Made by a program: the position numbers and the translations under genes. This document shows, piece after piece, positions 1 through 7,054 of a stretch of 16,775 nt of DNA. The notes under the pieces are model-generated. The model made no database searches. It worked only from the letters and a program-made list of their open reading frames with translations, and was not told the origin of the DNA. Source of the DNA: DASWHK01 sp036398215 (GTDB lineage Bacteria > Acidobacteriota > UBA890); contig DASWHK010000176.1 in NCBI GenBank assembly GCA_036398215.1, positions 1-16,775 of the forward strand, in the 5' to 3' direction. Each line of letters begins with the position of its first letter. Position 1 is the first letter of the stretch.

Positions 1-411
1 GTCCAGGTCCGAGCAGTTGGGCGGACCGCCGACCGCGCCGAAGTTGATGTGGTTGGCGCCGAAGGTGAGGTCGTTCTCCGGAGTGCGGGCGCGGGTCTTG
101 ACCAGCGACGGCGCCCGGGCGACGGCCGCCTCCACGAGGGCCCGGTCGAAGCGGACGCGCGGACCGCCCGGTTCCACCTCGGCGCCTGCCCGGCGCAGGA
201 TCTCGCGCGCCTCGGGCAGCAGGAAGTTGTGGCCGATCTCCTCCAGCACCTGCAGCGACGCCTCATGGATCGCCTCGAGCTGGTCGGCGGAGAGGATCTC
301 CATCGGCGGATAGGGATTGGTGAGAGGCCGGCGCGGCAGCTGCACGAAGGCCGCCTTGTGGCGGCCGCGCGCCCGGCTGCTGCGTCTGCCGCCCTGGCGA
401 ATGTCGTTCAT
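1..411 (-). CDS. Trimethylamine methyltransferase (MttB) family protein, partial second copy
   Basis: This is the first 137 codons of an MttB-superfamily (COG5598) gene read leftwards, and it leaves the window at base 1. It is an inverted copy of the start of the complete gene at 1287. I count 7 differences in 411 bases: four silent and three that change residues (Ala for Val, His for Leu, Ala for Glu). The reading frame is open throughout, so the visible part looks intact, and mostly silent or conservative changes suggest a diverged real copy rather than an identical artefact. The start codon is ATG at 411-409, nine bases from the CTAG next to the IS element, and no clear ribosome binding site is visible. 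Whether the gene is full length cannot be seen. MttB proteins move a methyl group from a quaternary or tertiary amine to a corrinoid protein; the substrate is unknown. Confidence 0.75.
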   Translation of the reverse strand, partial: MNDIRQGGRRSSRARGRHKAAFVQLPRRPLTNPYPPMEILSADQLEAIHEASLQVLEEIGHNFLLPEAREILRRAGAEVEPGGPRVRFDRALVEAAVARAPSLVKTRARTPENDLTFGANHINFGAVGGPPNCSDLD

Positions 412-424
412 GGCGGCACTCTAG
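1..424 (+). repeat. Left arm of a long inverted repeat (mttB 5' region)
   Basis: Bases 1-424 are the reverse complement of 1274-1697 at about 98% identity. The repeat covers the mttB start, its nine-base upstream stretch and the CTAG bordering the IS element. The true left end lies outside the window. The two arms are separated only by the IS element. Confidence 0.9.
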
Positions 425-437
425 GACGAATCGACAT

Positions 438-869
438 TCAGCGCATCCAGATCATGGCACTTGCGAGATGAAGGGCGGCGAGGAAGTAGATGGCGCGACG
501 ATCATATCGCGTGGCGAGCCTGCGGAAATGCTTGAGCTTGTTGAAGAAGCGTTCGATCCGGTTGCGCAGCTTGTAGGCGACGGCGTCATGGGGGATGAGG
601 ATTTTTCGGGTGCGGTTGGACGGGATGACGGCCTGTGCGCCGTTGTCGGCGATCAGTTCGCGCAAGGCATTGCTGTCGTAGGCTTTATCGGCGATGACGC
701 CGCCGGGGCAGAGGCCGGCCAGCAGCTCGGAGGCGGTGGTGATGTCGCCGGCCTGGCCGCCGGTGAGGATGAAGCGCAAGGGGCGGCCGAGCCCGTCGGT
801 GAGGGCGTGGATCTTGGTGGTCAGTCCTCCTCGCGAACGCCCCAGAGCCTGATCTTTGGCCCCCCTTTT
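438..869 (-). CDS. IS5-family transposase, OrfB (C-terminal DDE part, made by -1 frameshift)
   Basis: This frame lies -1 relative to OrfA and supplies the C-terminal catalytic domain. Visible motifs are RGGLTTKIHALTDGLGRPL, the second catalytic Asp in VIADKAYDS, and the acidic residue of the IS5 signature in RNRIERFFNKLKHFRRLATRYDR. The frame is open upstream to 1046 but has no sensible start there, and its similarity to transposases begins around the slippery site. I therefore read the product as an OrfAB fusion of about 250 residues spanning 1192 to 438. The stop codon at 440-438 lies in the left terminal repeat. The fusion would be a complete DDE transposase acting on this element's own ends. 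Confidence 0.8.
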   Translation of the reverse strand, partial: KRGAKDQALGRSRGGLTTKIHALTDGLGRPLRFILTGGQAGDITTASELLAGLCPGGVIADKAYDSNALRELIADNGAQAVIPSNRTRKILIPHDAVAYKLRNRIERFFNKLKHFRRLATRYDRRAIYFLAALHLASAMIWMR

Positions 870-1192
870 CCGCTCGCGGCCTGCTGGTGGACGCGAACCA
901 GAGTGGTATCGAGCATCAGATACTGGTTGTCGGGATCGCCGGTCAGCGAGGCGAAGACCTTCTCCCACACGCCGGCCTTGGCCCAGCGTGTGAACCGCTT
1001 GTGGACGCTCTTCCATTTGCCATACCGCTCCGGCAGGTCCTGCCACCGCGCGCCCGACCGCAGAACCCAGAGAACAGCGTTGACGAACAGGCGGTTATCG
1101 GCACCGCTGCGTCCCGGATCGCCGGCCTTGCCGGGGAGCAAATCGGCAATCCGACGCCACTGCGCTTCTGATAACTCGTATCGTTTGACCAT
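821..1192 (-). CDS. IS5-family transposase, OrfA (N-terminal part)
   Basis: This 123-residue protein is the N-terminal half of an IS5/IS427-type transposase. It carries the family's N-terminal DUF4096-like helix region (YELSEAQWRRIADLLP, residues 5-20), followed by RSGARWQDLPERYG and the first catalytic Asp in LMLDTTLVR (D95). The ATG at 1192 is preferred over the one at 1228 because it has a strong Shine-Dalgarno GGAGG about seven bases upstream and fits the family's usual N-terminus. OrfA ends at 821, shortly after a slippery run where ribosomes can shift by -1 into OrfB. Alone it would lack two of the three catalytic residues and may act as a regulator, as OrfA proteins of other IS families do (inference). 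Confidence 0.85.
   Translation of the reverse strand: MVKRYELSEAQWRRIADLLPGKAGDPGRSGADNRLFVNAVLWVLRSGARWQDLPERYGKWKSVHKRFTRWAKAGVWEKVFASLTGDPDNQYLMLDTTLVRVHQQAASGKGGPKIRLWGVREED
860..869 (-). promoter_or_regulatory. Slippery sequence for -1 programmed frameshift (OrfA to OrfB)
   Basis: The minus strand reads AAAAGGGGGG. The OrfA codons are GGA AAA GGG GGG; slipping back one base keeps good pairing in the AAA and GGG codons and enters OrfB at AAA AGG GGG GCC. Programmed -1 frameshifting is known in IS5-family members with two frames. A sequencing error in this homopolymer run is the main alternative. Confidence 0.65.
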
Positions 1193-1195
1193 TAC

Positions 1196-1227
1196 TGGAC
1201 CTCCAGATCGAAGAATCTGGAGGTCCA
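1196..1227 (-). promoter_or_regulatory. Perfect 13-bp hairpin covering the transposase ribosome binding site
   Basis: The arms 1196-1208 and 1215-1227 pair perfectly around a six-base loop. The arm nearer the gene contains the GGAGG that serves the ATG at 1192. In an RNA transcribed from outside the element the site would be folded away, while a transcript starting inside the hairpin would leave it free. Such protection from read-through is known for IS10 and IS50; its operation here is inference. Confidence 0.6.
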
Positions 1228-1257
1228 TGAATCACACATTTGGCGCCGTGTGAATCA
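1228..1257. repeat. Imperfect 10-bp inverted repeat next to the IS terminal repeat
   Basis: TGAATCACAC at 1228-1237 and GTGTGAATCA at 1248-1257 pair at nine of ten positions around a ten-base loop. The dyad lies between the terminal repeat and the hairpin, where the transposase promoter should be. It could be a protein-binding site or part of a folded leader; no function is shown. Confidence 0.4.
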
Positions 1258-1273
1258 TGAATGTCGATTGGAC

Positions 1274-1697
1274 CTAGAGTGCCGCCATGAACGACATTCG
1301 CCAGGGCGGCAGACGCAGCAGCCGTGTGCGCGGCCGCCACAAGGCGGCCTTCGTGCAGCTGCCGCGGCGGCCGCTCACCAATCCCTATCCGCCGATGGAG
1401 ATCCTCTCCGCCGACCAGCTCGAGGCGATCCATGAGGCGTCGCTGCAGGTGCTGGAGGAGATCGGCCTCAACTTCCTGCTGCCCGAGGCGCGCGAGATCC
1501 TGCGCCGGGCAGGCGCCGAGGTGGAACCGGGCGGTCCGCGCGTCCGCTTCGACCGGGCCCTCGTGGAGGAGGCCGTCGCCCGGGCGCCGTCGCTGGTCAA
1601 GACCCGCGCCCGCACTCCGGAGAACGACCTCACCTTCGGCGCCAACCACATCAACTTCGGTGCGGTCGGCGGTCCGCCCAACTGCTCGGACCTGGAC
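1274..1697 (-). repeat. Right arm of the long inverted repeat (mttB 5' region)
   Basis: This arm mirrors 1-424. Because the left arm ends at the window edge, the repeat may continue further into the complete mttB gene beyond 1697. Seven mismatches are spread over the arm. Confidence 0.9.
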
Positions 1698-2828
1698 CGC
1701 GGCCGGCGGCCGGGGACGCTTGCGGACCTCGGCAATTTCCTCCGCCTGTCGCAGAGCCTCAACATCTGCCACCTGGCGGCGAGCGGCGCCGTGGAGCCCC
1801 TCGACATTCCGCCCAACGTCCGTCACCTCGAGGTCGCCCTCGCGGCCATCCGCTTGTCCGACAAGCTCCGCTTCGGCTACGGCCTGGGCCGGGTGCGCTC
1901 GCGCGACCATCTCGAGATGGGGCGGATCTCGCTCGGCCTCGGCTGGGAAGAGTTTACCGAGCGGCCGAGTCTTTACACCGTCATCAACGCCAACTCGCCG
2001 CTGCAGTACGACATCCCCATGCTGGAGGGCATGATCGAGATGGCGCGCGCGAAACAGCTGCTGGTCATCACGCCCTTCACCCTCGCGGGCGCCATGGCGC
2101 CGGTTACCGTGCCGGGCGCCCTGGTCCAGCAGAACGCCGAGGCGCTCGCCGGCATCGCCTTCGCCGAGATCGTCACGCCCGGCACGCCGGTCGTCTACGG
2201 CGGCTTCACCTCGAACGTCGACATGAAGACCGGGGCGCCCGCCTTCGGCACGCCGGAATACGCGCAAGCCACCCTGATCGGCGCCCAGCTCGCGCGCCGC
2301 TATCGCCTGCCATTCCGGGCCTCCAACGTGAACGCCTCCAACGCCCCCGACGGCCAGTCGGTCTACGAATCCGAGATGTCGATCTGGGCCTGCGTCTTGG
2401 GCCACACCAACTTCGTCCTGCACGGCCTCGGCTGGCTCGAAGGCGGGCTCTCAGCCTCGTTCGAGAAGTTCATTCTGGATGCCGAGATGCTGCAGATGAT
2501 GGCGGCGTTCCTGCACCCGCCCGAGATCGACGCGGGGAGCCTTGCGCTCGAGGCGATCCGCGACGTCGGCCCCGGCGGGCATTTCTTCTCGACACCGCAC
2601 ACGCTGGCGCGCTATGAGCGCGCTTTCTACGCGCCGCTCTTGTCCGACTGGCGCAACTTCGAGACCTGGTCGGAGGACGGCGCCGTCGACGCGACGCAAA
2701 GGGCCAACCGGATCTGGAAGCAGGTCCTGGCGGAGTACGAACCGCCGCCGCTCGACCCCGCCATCGACGAGGAGCTGCAGGCTTTCGTCGCCCGGCGCAC
2801 GGCAGAGGGCGGGGCGACCATGGACTAG
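1287..2828 (+). CDS. Trimethylamine methyltransferase (MttB) family protein, non-pyrrolysine type
   Basis: This 513-residue protein has the length and overall sequence of the MttB superfamily (COG5598, PF06253). Recognisable stretches include EIGLNFLLPEARE near residue 60, FGAVGGPPNCSDLDRGRRPG near 130, and VTPGTPVVYGGFTSNVDMKTGAP near 300. There is no in-frame TAG, so it is not the pyrrolysine-containing trimethylamine enzyme. Characterised members without pyrrolysine use betaines such as glycine betaine, proline betaine or carnitine, passing the methyl group to a corrinoid protein. No corrinoid protein or its activator is in the window. The FAD oxidoreductase 52 bases downstream probably belongs to the same operon. 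The IS element ends just 13 bases before the ATG and no good Shine-Dalgarno is left, so expression may be altered. The exact substrate is unknown. Confidence 0.88.
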   Translation: MNDIRQGGRRSSRVRGRHKAAFVQLPRRPLTNPYPPMEILSADQLEAIHEASLQVLEEIGLNFLLPEAREILRRAGAEVEPGGPRVRFDRALVEEAVARAPSLVKTRARTPENDLTFGANHINFGAVGGPPNCSDLDRGRRPGTLADLGNFLRLSQSLNICHLAASGAVEPLDIPPNVRHLEVALAAIRLSDKLRFGYGLGRVRSRDHLEMGRISLGLGWEEFTERPSLYTVINANSPLQYDIPMLEGMIEMARAKQLLVITPFTLAGAMAPVTVPGALVQQNAEALAGIAFAEIVTPGTPVVYGGFTSNVDMKTGAPAFGTPEYAQATLIGAQLARRYRLPFRASNVNASNAPDGQSVYESEMSIWACVLGHTNFVLHGLGWLEGGLSASFEKFILDAEMLQMMAAFLHPPEIDAGSLALEAIRDVGPGGHFFSTPHTLARYERAFYAPLLSDWRNFETWSEDGAVDATQRANRIWKQVLAEYEPPPLDPAIDEELQAFVARRTAEGGATMD

Positions 2829-2880
2829 GCCAGGCACCAGGGAAATTGAGAGCCACGGCCTACGGGAGGAAACGGGACGC

Positions 2881-4182
2881 ATGAGCAAGAGCTACGACGC
2901 CATCATCATCGGGGCCGGGATCATCGGCGGCTGCACCGCGCTGGAGCTCTCCAAGCGCGGCTGGCGCACCCTCAATGTGGACAAGCTGCCGGCCGCCGGC
3001 TACGGCTCGACCGGCGCGTCGTGCGCCATCATCCGCACCCATTACTCGACCCTCGACGGCGCGGCGCTGGCCTACGAGGGCTACTTCTACTGGAAGGACT
3101 GGCCCGGCTACATCGGCGTCGCGGACGAAAGCGGCCTCGCGGCGTTCCACGACACCGGCGCCCTGGTGATGAAGACCGAAGGCAACAACCAGCTGCGCAC
3201 GATCTGCGCCAACATGGACAGGCTCGGCATTCCCTACGAGCACTGGGACAAGGCGCGGATTCTGGCGAGGTTCCCGCACTTCGACCTCGGCCGCTTCGGC
3301 CCGGCCAAGCGGCGCGACGACCCCGCCTTCGGCCAAGCGGACGGCGAGCTGGAGGGCGGCGTCTTCTTCCCCTGCGCCGGCTACGTGAGCGACCCGCAGC
3401 TCGCGGCCCACAACGTCGCGCGCGCCGCCGAGGCCGCCGGGGCGAGCTTCCGGTACAACAGCGAGGTGGTGGAGATCCGCCGGCAGGGCGGCCGCGTCGC
3501 CGGGGTGCGGCTCGCCGACGGCACCACGGTCGAGGCGCCCGTGGTGGTCAACGTCGCCGGCCCGCACTCCTTCAAGATCAACCGCCTGGCCGGCGTCGAG
3601 GCCGGCATGAACATCAAGACCAAGGCCCTGCGCCAGGAGGTGGCGCACGTGCCGGCGCCGCCCGGCTTCGACATCGAGCGCGACGGCATGGTGACCTCGG
3701 ACGGCGACATCGCCTGCTACACCCGGCCCGAGATCGGCAACCACATGCTGATCGGCAGCGAGGACCCGGAATGCGAGGAGCGGGTCTGGGTCGACCCGGA
3801 CGACTACGACCGGAACTTCACCGACCAGTGGACCGAGATGGTCTACCGCACCGGGCAGCGGATCCCCACCCTCGGGATCCCCACCAAGATGCGTGGCGTC
3901 GTCGATCTCTACGACGTCTCAGACGACTGGATCCCGATCTACGACAAGTCGGACCTGCCCGGCTTCTACATGGCCGTCGGCACCAGCGGCAACCAGTTCA
4001 AGAACGCGCCCGTGGCCGGCGTGCTGATGGCCGAGCTGATCGCCGCCTGCGAGGGCGGCCGGGACCACGACGCCGATCCGCTCCGGGTCCACATGACGCA
4101 CACGGGCCGCGACCTCGACGTCGGCTTCTATTCCCGCCGGCGCGAGATCAACGCGGACTCGAGCTTCTCGGTGCTGGGCTGA
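2881..4182 (+). CDS. FAD-dependent oxidoreductase, DAO family (sarcosine oxidase beta-like)
   Basis: The 433-residue product begins with a Rossmann FAD-binding motif, IIIGAGIIGG (residues 8-17), and has the DAO-family stretch GSTGASCAIIRTHYS near residue 42, which resembles the beta subunit of heterotetrameric sarcosine oxidase. The C-terminal flavin-binding stretch AVGTSGNQFKNAPVAG near residue 365 is typical of the same group. Such enzymes oxidise N-methyl or secondary amino groups using FAD. The ATG at 2881 follows GGGAGGA with about ten bases between. Pairing with the MttB-like gene suggests successive removal of methyl groups from a betaine-like compound, for example oxidation of the demethylated product. 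The pairing is inference; no folate-binding domain or other sarcosine oxidase subunit gene is seen. Confidence 0.85.
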   Translation: MSKSYDAIIIGAGIIGGCTALELSKRGWRTLNVDKLPAAGYGSTGASCAIIRTHYSTLDGAALAYEGYFYWKDWPGYIGVADESGLAAFHDTGALVMKTEGNNQLRTICANMDRLGIPYEHWDKARILARFPHFDLGRFGPAKRRDDPAFGQADGELEGGVFFPCAGYVSDPQLAAHNVARAAEAAGASFRYNSEVVEIRRQGGRVAGVRLADGTTVEAPVVVNVAGPHSFKINRLAGVEAGMNIKTKALRQEVAHVPAPPGFDIERDGMVTSDGDIACYTRPEIGNHMLIGSEDPECEERVWVDPDDYDRNFTDQWTEMVYRTGQRIPTLGIPTKMRGVVDLYDVSDDWIPIYDKSDLPGFYMAVGTSGNQFKNAPVAGVLMAELIAACEGGRDHDADPLRVHMTHTGRDLDVGFYSRRREINADSSFSVLG

Positions 4183-4289
4183 CGCCGACCTCGGCGGGGG
4201 CGCCGCGGCATCGGGACGACCGAGATCAGGCCTTGGCCGTCCGCGGCGTTTACAGTAACAAAGCCGGACCGAATCAGAGGCGAATCGTG

Positions 4290-5708
4290 ATGTCTGGCGA
4301 GATCACACCGGTCATTCTCTCCGGCGGCGGCGGGACGCGGCTGTGGCCGCTGTCGCGGGCGGCCTTTCCCAAACAGCTGTTGGCGCTCGGCGGCGGGCGG
4401 AGCCTGCTGCAGGAGACCCTGCTGCGGGTCGCCGCGCCGGACTTCGCGGCGCCGCTGATCATCTGCAATGACGAGTACCGCTTCCTGGTGGCGCAACAGT
4501 TGCAGGACCTGGGGGTCGAGGGACACTTGATCCTGGAGCCGGCCGGGCGCAACACCGCCCCGGCGGCGGCGGTGGCGGCGCTGCATATCGGGCGGGCGGA
4601 CCCCGAGGCGCTGCTGCTGATCCTGCCGTCGGATCACACGATCGCCGACGTCGCGGGCTTTCAGGCCATGGTCGCCGCCGGCGCCAGGGCAGCGGCGGCC
4701 GGCTGGCTGGTCACCTTCGGCGTGACGCCCGACCGGGCGGAGACCGGCTACGGCTACGTGAAGCGATCCGAGCCGCTCGGCGAGGCCCCCGGCTGCTTCC
4801 GGGTCGAGCGCTTCGTCGAGAAGCCCGACGCCGAGACCGCCGCGGCCTATCTCGCCAGCGGGGACTTCGCCTGGAACAGCGGCATGTTCCTGGTCTCGGC
4901 GCGGGCGCTGCTGGAGGAGACGACGCGCCTCGAGCCGGCGATCGTGGCGGCGTGCGAGACGGCGCTCGCCGCCGCCCGACAGGACCTCGATTTCCTCCGG
5001 CTCGACGCCGAGGCCTTCGCCAAGAGCCCGTCGATCTCGCTCGACCATGCGGTGATGGAGAAGACCGCGCGGGCCGCCGTGGTGCCGGTCGACATCGGCT
5101 GGAGCGACGTGGGGTCGTGGGACGCGCTGTGGCGCATCAGCCGGACCGACGGCGACGGCAACACGCTGGTCGGCGACGTGGTGTCGCTCGACAGCCACGG
5201 CAGCTACCTGCACAGCGAGAAACACCTGCTCGCGGCGCTGGGCGTGAAGGATCTCGCGGTGGTGGCCACCACCGACGCGGTCATGGTCTGCCCGCGCGAG
5301 CGCGCCCAGGAGGTTCGCGATCTGGTCGCGCTGCTCGGCCGCGCCGAGCGGCCCGAGGCGGCGCATCACCGCCGCGTCTACCGGCCCTGGGGCTCCTACG
5401 AATCGATCGACATGGGCGACGGGTTCCAGGTGAAGCGGCTGATCCTGCTGCCCGGCGCCAGCATCTCGCTGCAGCGCCACCGTCACCGCTCGGAGCACTG
5501 GGTGGTGGTGCGCGGCACGGCGGAGGTGACGCGCGACGAGGACACCTTCCTGCTCCAGGCGAACGAGTCGAGCTATATCCCGGTCGGCGCCGTCCACCGC
5601 CTGCGCAATCCCGGCGAAGAGGCGCTCCACATCATCGAGGTGCAGTGCGGCGATTATCTCGGCGAGGACGACATCGAGCGCTTCGAGGACATCTACGGCC
5701 GCGCCTAG
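4290..5708 (+). CDS. Mannose-1-phosphate guanylyltransferase / mannose-6-phosphate isomerase (type II PMI)
   Basis: This 472-residue protein matches the full length of bifunctional AlgA/XanB/ManC enzymes. The N-terminal nucleotidyltransferase has the signature GGGGTRLWPLSR with PKQ (residues 12-29), EPAGRNTAP, LPSDHTI, VEKPD, WNSGMF and DIGWSDVGSW. The C-terminal cupin isomerase part has RPWGSYE, LPGASISLQRHRHRSEHWVV and ESSYIPVGAVHRLRNPG, including the zinc-binding Gln, His and Glu residues. Together they turn fructose-6-phosphate-derived mannose-6-phosphate (isomerase) and mannose-1-phosphate (with GTP) into GDP-mannose; a phosphomannomutase is needed for the middle step and is not here. 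The ATG at 4290 follows AGAGG by nine bases; a GTG lies one codon earlier. The product probably serves exopolysaccharide, capsule or LPS synthesis. It is likely transcribed alone, with 107 bases to the gene before it. Confidence 0.93.
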   Translation: MSGEITPVILSGGGGTRLWPLSRAAFPKQLLALGGGRSLLQETLLRVAAPDFAAPLIICNDEYRFLVAQQLQDLGVEGHLILEPAGRNTAPAAAVAALHIGRADPEALLLILPSDHTIADVAGFQAMVAAGARAAAAGWLVTFGVTPDRAETGYGYVKRSEPLGEAPGCFRVERFVEKPDAETAAAYLASGDFAWNSGMFLVSARALLEETTRLEPAIVAACETALAAARQDLDFLRLDAEAFAKSPSISLDHAVMEKTARAAVVPVDIGWSDVGSWDALWRISRTDGDGNTLVGDVVSLDSHGSYLHSEKHLLAALGVKDLAVVATTDAVMVCPRERAQEVRDLVALLGRAERPEAAHHRRVYRPWGSYESIDMGDGFQVKRLILLPGASISLQRHRHRSEHWVVVRGTAEVTRDEDTFLLQANESSYIPVGAVHRLRNPGEEALHIIEVQCGDYLGEDDIERFEDIYGRA

Positions 5709-5753
5709 CGCTGCGCCCGCCAACGCGGCGAGGGCGTATCGCCGGTCGGGGCG

Positions 5754-6413
5754 TCACGCCGAGTCGAGGTGATCGTCCCAGAGATCCAGGTAGACGCTGT
5801 CGCGGGGCGCCGCCTGCTCGCCCCACAGCTCGCGCGCCGCAAAACGCACGCTGTAGACGTGCTGCGGCCTTTCGCCCTCGCCGTGGGCGTTGGTGTCGGG
5901 GAACACGAAGACGCCGTGGTCGCGGTCGATGACGCCGTGCTTGCCGCGGGCATAGCGGGGCAGGCGGGTGTGGCCGGCCGGGTTGATGTTGCGCGCGACG
6001 ACGGCATCGCCGGGCCGGAAGCGCGGAGGCGCCCCGCCCTCCCGCCGTGCCGTGTCCTCGCGGCCCGCCACCCGGGCGACGTCCGCGATGCGGATCTTGG
6101 GCTCGCGCTTCGCCTCGCCGGCGTCCGGGCGGCCGCTCGCCAGCTCGGTCTCGCTGATCAGGCCGGCCTCGCGGAACAGCCGCACGAAGGTCATCAGCCA
6201 CTGCTCGTAATAGGGCTTCGTCAGGTAGTCAGCCGGCCTGATCGTTTCCCTGAGGTAGCGGAAGCGGTCGACGCTCCACCTGCCCCAGGGTCCCATGGCG
6301 TCGCCGAGCGCGATCACGCGGCCCTCCCAGGGGGCGTGGAACACGGGCTCGTCCGGCTCGACTTCGATCGGGCCGAGGCCGTGCATGCCGCCCATGTCGT
6401 GGACGCCGTTCAC
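5754..6413 (-). CDS. nthB: Nitrile hydratase, beta subunit
   Basis: The 219-residue protein opens with the classic beta-subunit start MNGVHDMGGMHGLGPI and continues with the helical region RPADYLTKPYYEQWL near residue 60. The C-terminal half is the SH3-like barrel, with FRPGDAVVARNINPAGHTR, PRYARGKHGVI and PQHVYSVRFAARELWG. Beta pairs with alpha to form the active site that hydrates nitriles to amides. The start is GTG at 6413-6411, overlapping the alpha stop as GTGA, so translation is probably coupled. Only 45 bases separate its end from the convergent GDP-mannose gene. No third gene for a metallochaperone follows, which is unusual because most cobalt nitrile hydratases have one directly downstream. 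A thiocyanate hydrolase is a less likely reading, as it has separate alpha, beta and gamma chains. Confidence 0.92.
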   Translation of the reverse strand: MNGVHDMGGMHGLGPIEVEPDEPVFHAPWEGRVIALGDAMGPWGRWSVDRFRYLRETIRPADYLTKPYYEQWLMTFVRLFREAGLISETELASGRPDAGEAKREPKIRIADVARVAGREDTARREGGAPPRFRPGDAVVARNINPAGHTRLPRYARGKHGVIDRDHGVFVFPDTNAHGEGERPQHVYSVRFAARELWGEQAAPRDSVYLDLWDDHLDSA

Positions 6414-7033
6414 GCCGGGCTTCCCGCTGCGGCGTCCGGCGGCCGCGCCAGGCCGGTGCCGATCATGGAATCCCGCGTCACCAGGGCCGCCAGCGCGTCT
6501 TCGCCCAGTCCCTCGCTGCCGGGCGGGCGCTCAGGCACCACGAGGTAGCGCAGCTCGGCAGTGCTGTCCCAGACGCGGATTTCCACGTCCTCGGGCAGCT
6601 CGACGCCGAATTCCCGCAGGACGCCGCGCGGGTCGATGACGGCGCGCGAGCGGTAGGGCGCCGACTTGTACCAGGTGGGCGGCAGGCCAAGCACCGACCA
6701 GGGATAGCAGGAGCAGAGCGTGCAGACGACGAGGTTATGGACTTGCGCCGTGTTCTCCACGGCGACCAGGTTGGCGCTGCGCCAGCCGGTGATGCCGAGG
6801 TCCGTCAGCGCGCGCTTGGCGTCGCTCAGGAGCGTGCGCTTGAAGTCCGGGTCGACCCAGGCGCGGGCCACCACCCGCGCGCCGACGTGGGGGCCGATCT
6901 TGGTCTCGTAGGTCTCGACCAGGGCGTCGAGGGCGGCCGGATCGACGTAGCCCTTCTCGACCAGCAGCGATTCCAGGGCCTTCACCCGGAGCGCCGGGTC
7001 GGACGGCAGGTCGTGGCGGTGGTCGTCGTTCAT
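6410..7033 (-). CDS. nthA: Nitrile hydratase, alpha subunit (cobalt type)
   Basis: The 207-residue protein contains the metal-binding motif VCTLCSCYPW with cysteines 104, 107 and 109, two of which are normally oxidised to sulfenic and sulfinic acid. Threonine at the second motif position marks the cobalt-dependent class, as iron enzymes have serine there. Other family stretches are GARVVARAWVDPDFKRTLL near residue 51 and VENTAQVHNLV just before the motif, with the length normal for the family. The enzyme converts nitriles to amides in the cytoplasm. The ATG at 7033 lies 21 bases after a good sigma70-like -10 element and lacks a clear Shine-Dalgarno, so its leader is very short. It is cotranscribed with nthB. 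No amidase or aldoxime dehydratase gene lies nearby, so the natural substrate is unknown. Confidence 0.94.
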   Translation of the reverse strand: MNDDHRHDLPSDPALRVKALESLLVEKGYVDPAALDALVETYETKIGPHVGARVVARAWVDPDFKRTLLSDAKRALTDLGITGWRSANLVAVENTAQVHNLVVCTLCSCYPWSVLGLPPTWYKSAPYRSRAVIDPRGVLREFGVELPEDVEIRVWDSTAELRYLVVPERPPGSEGLGEDALAALVTRDSMIGTGLARPPDAAAGSPA

Positions 7034-7054
7034 CGGGGTGTCCGGGTTTCCCGG

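Larger units (their letters stand above)
425..1273 (-). mobile_element. IS5-family (IS427-like) insertion sequence, 849 bp
   Basis: The element encodes a two-frame DDE transposase. Its imperfect 16-bp terminal inverted repeats lie at 425-440 and 1258-1273 and match at 14 of 16 bases, sharing AATCGACATTCA. CTAG lies directly outside both ends (421-424 and 1274-1277), which fits the short YTAR-type target duplication known for IS5 relatives, but CTAG is palindromic and the flanks are inverted copies, so it is not proof of a simple insertion. The size is normal for the IS427 group. The stop codon of the second transposase frame lies inside the left terminal repeat. No inactivating mutation is visible, so the element may be active. 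Confidence 0.85.

Noticed and set aside
468..1253. Plus-strand open frame across the IS element
   Set aside because: It is antisense to the well-supported transposase frames and has no family match that I can see.
1240..1270. Outward promoter in the IS right end driving mttB (TTGGCG with GTCGAT)
   Set aside because: The -10 match is poor; nothing convincing remains.
4251..4256. TACAGT as a -10 for the GDP-mannose gene
   Set aside because: No acceptable -35 lies 16 to 18 bases upstream.
3021..4289. Very long open frame on the plus strand running into the GDP-mannose gene
   Set aside because: Its first part overlaps the FAD oxidoreductase in another frame, is arginine- and proline-rich and resembles no protein. 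It is open only because of high GC; the real gene starts at 4290.
4128..5723. 531-codon open frame on the minus strand opposite the GDP-mannose gene
   Set aside because: It is a shadow of a clearly identified gene, with a composition typical of antisense GC-rich frames.
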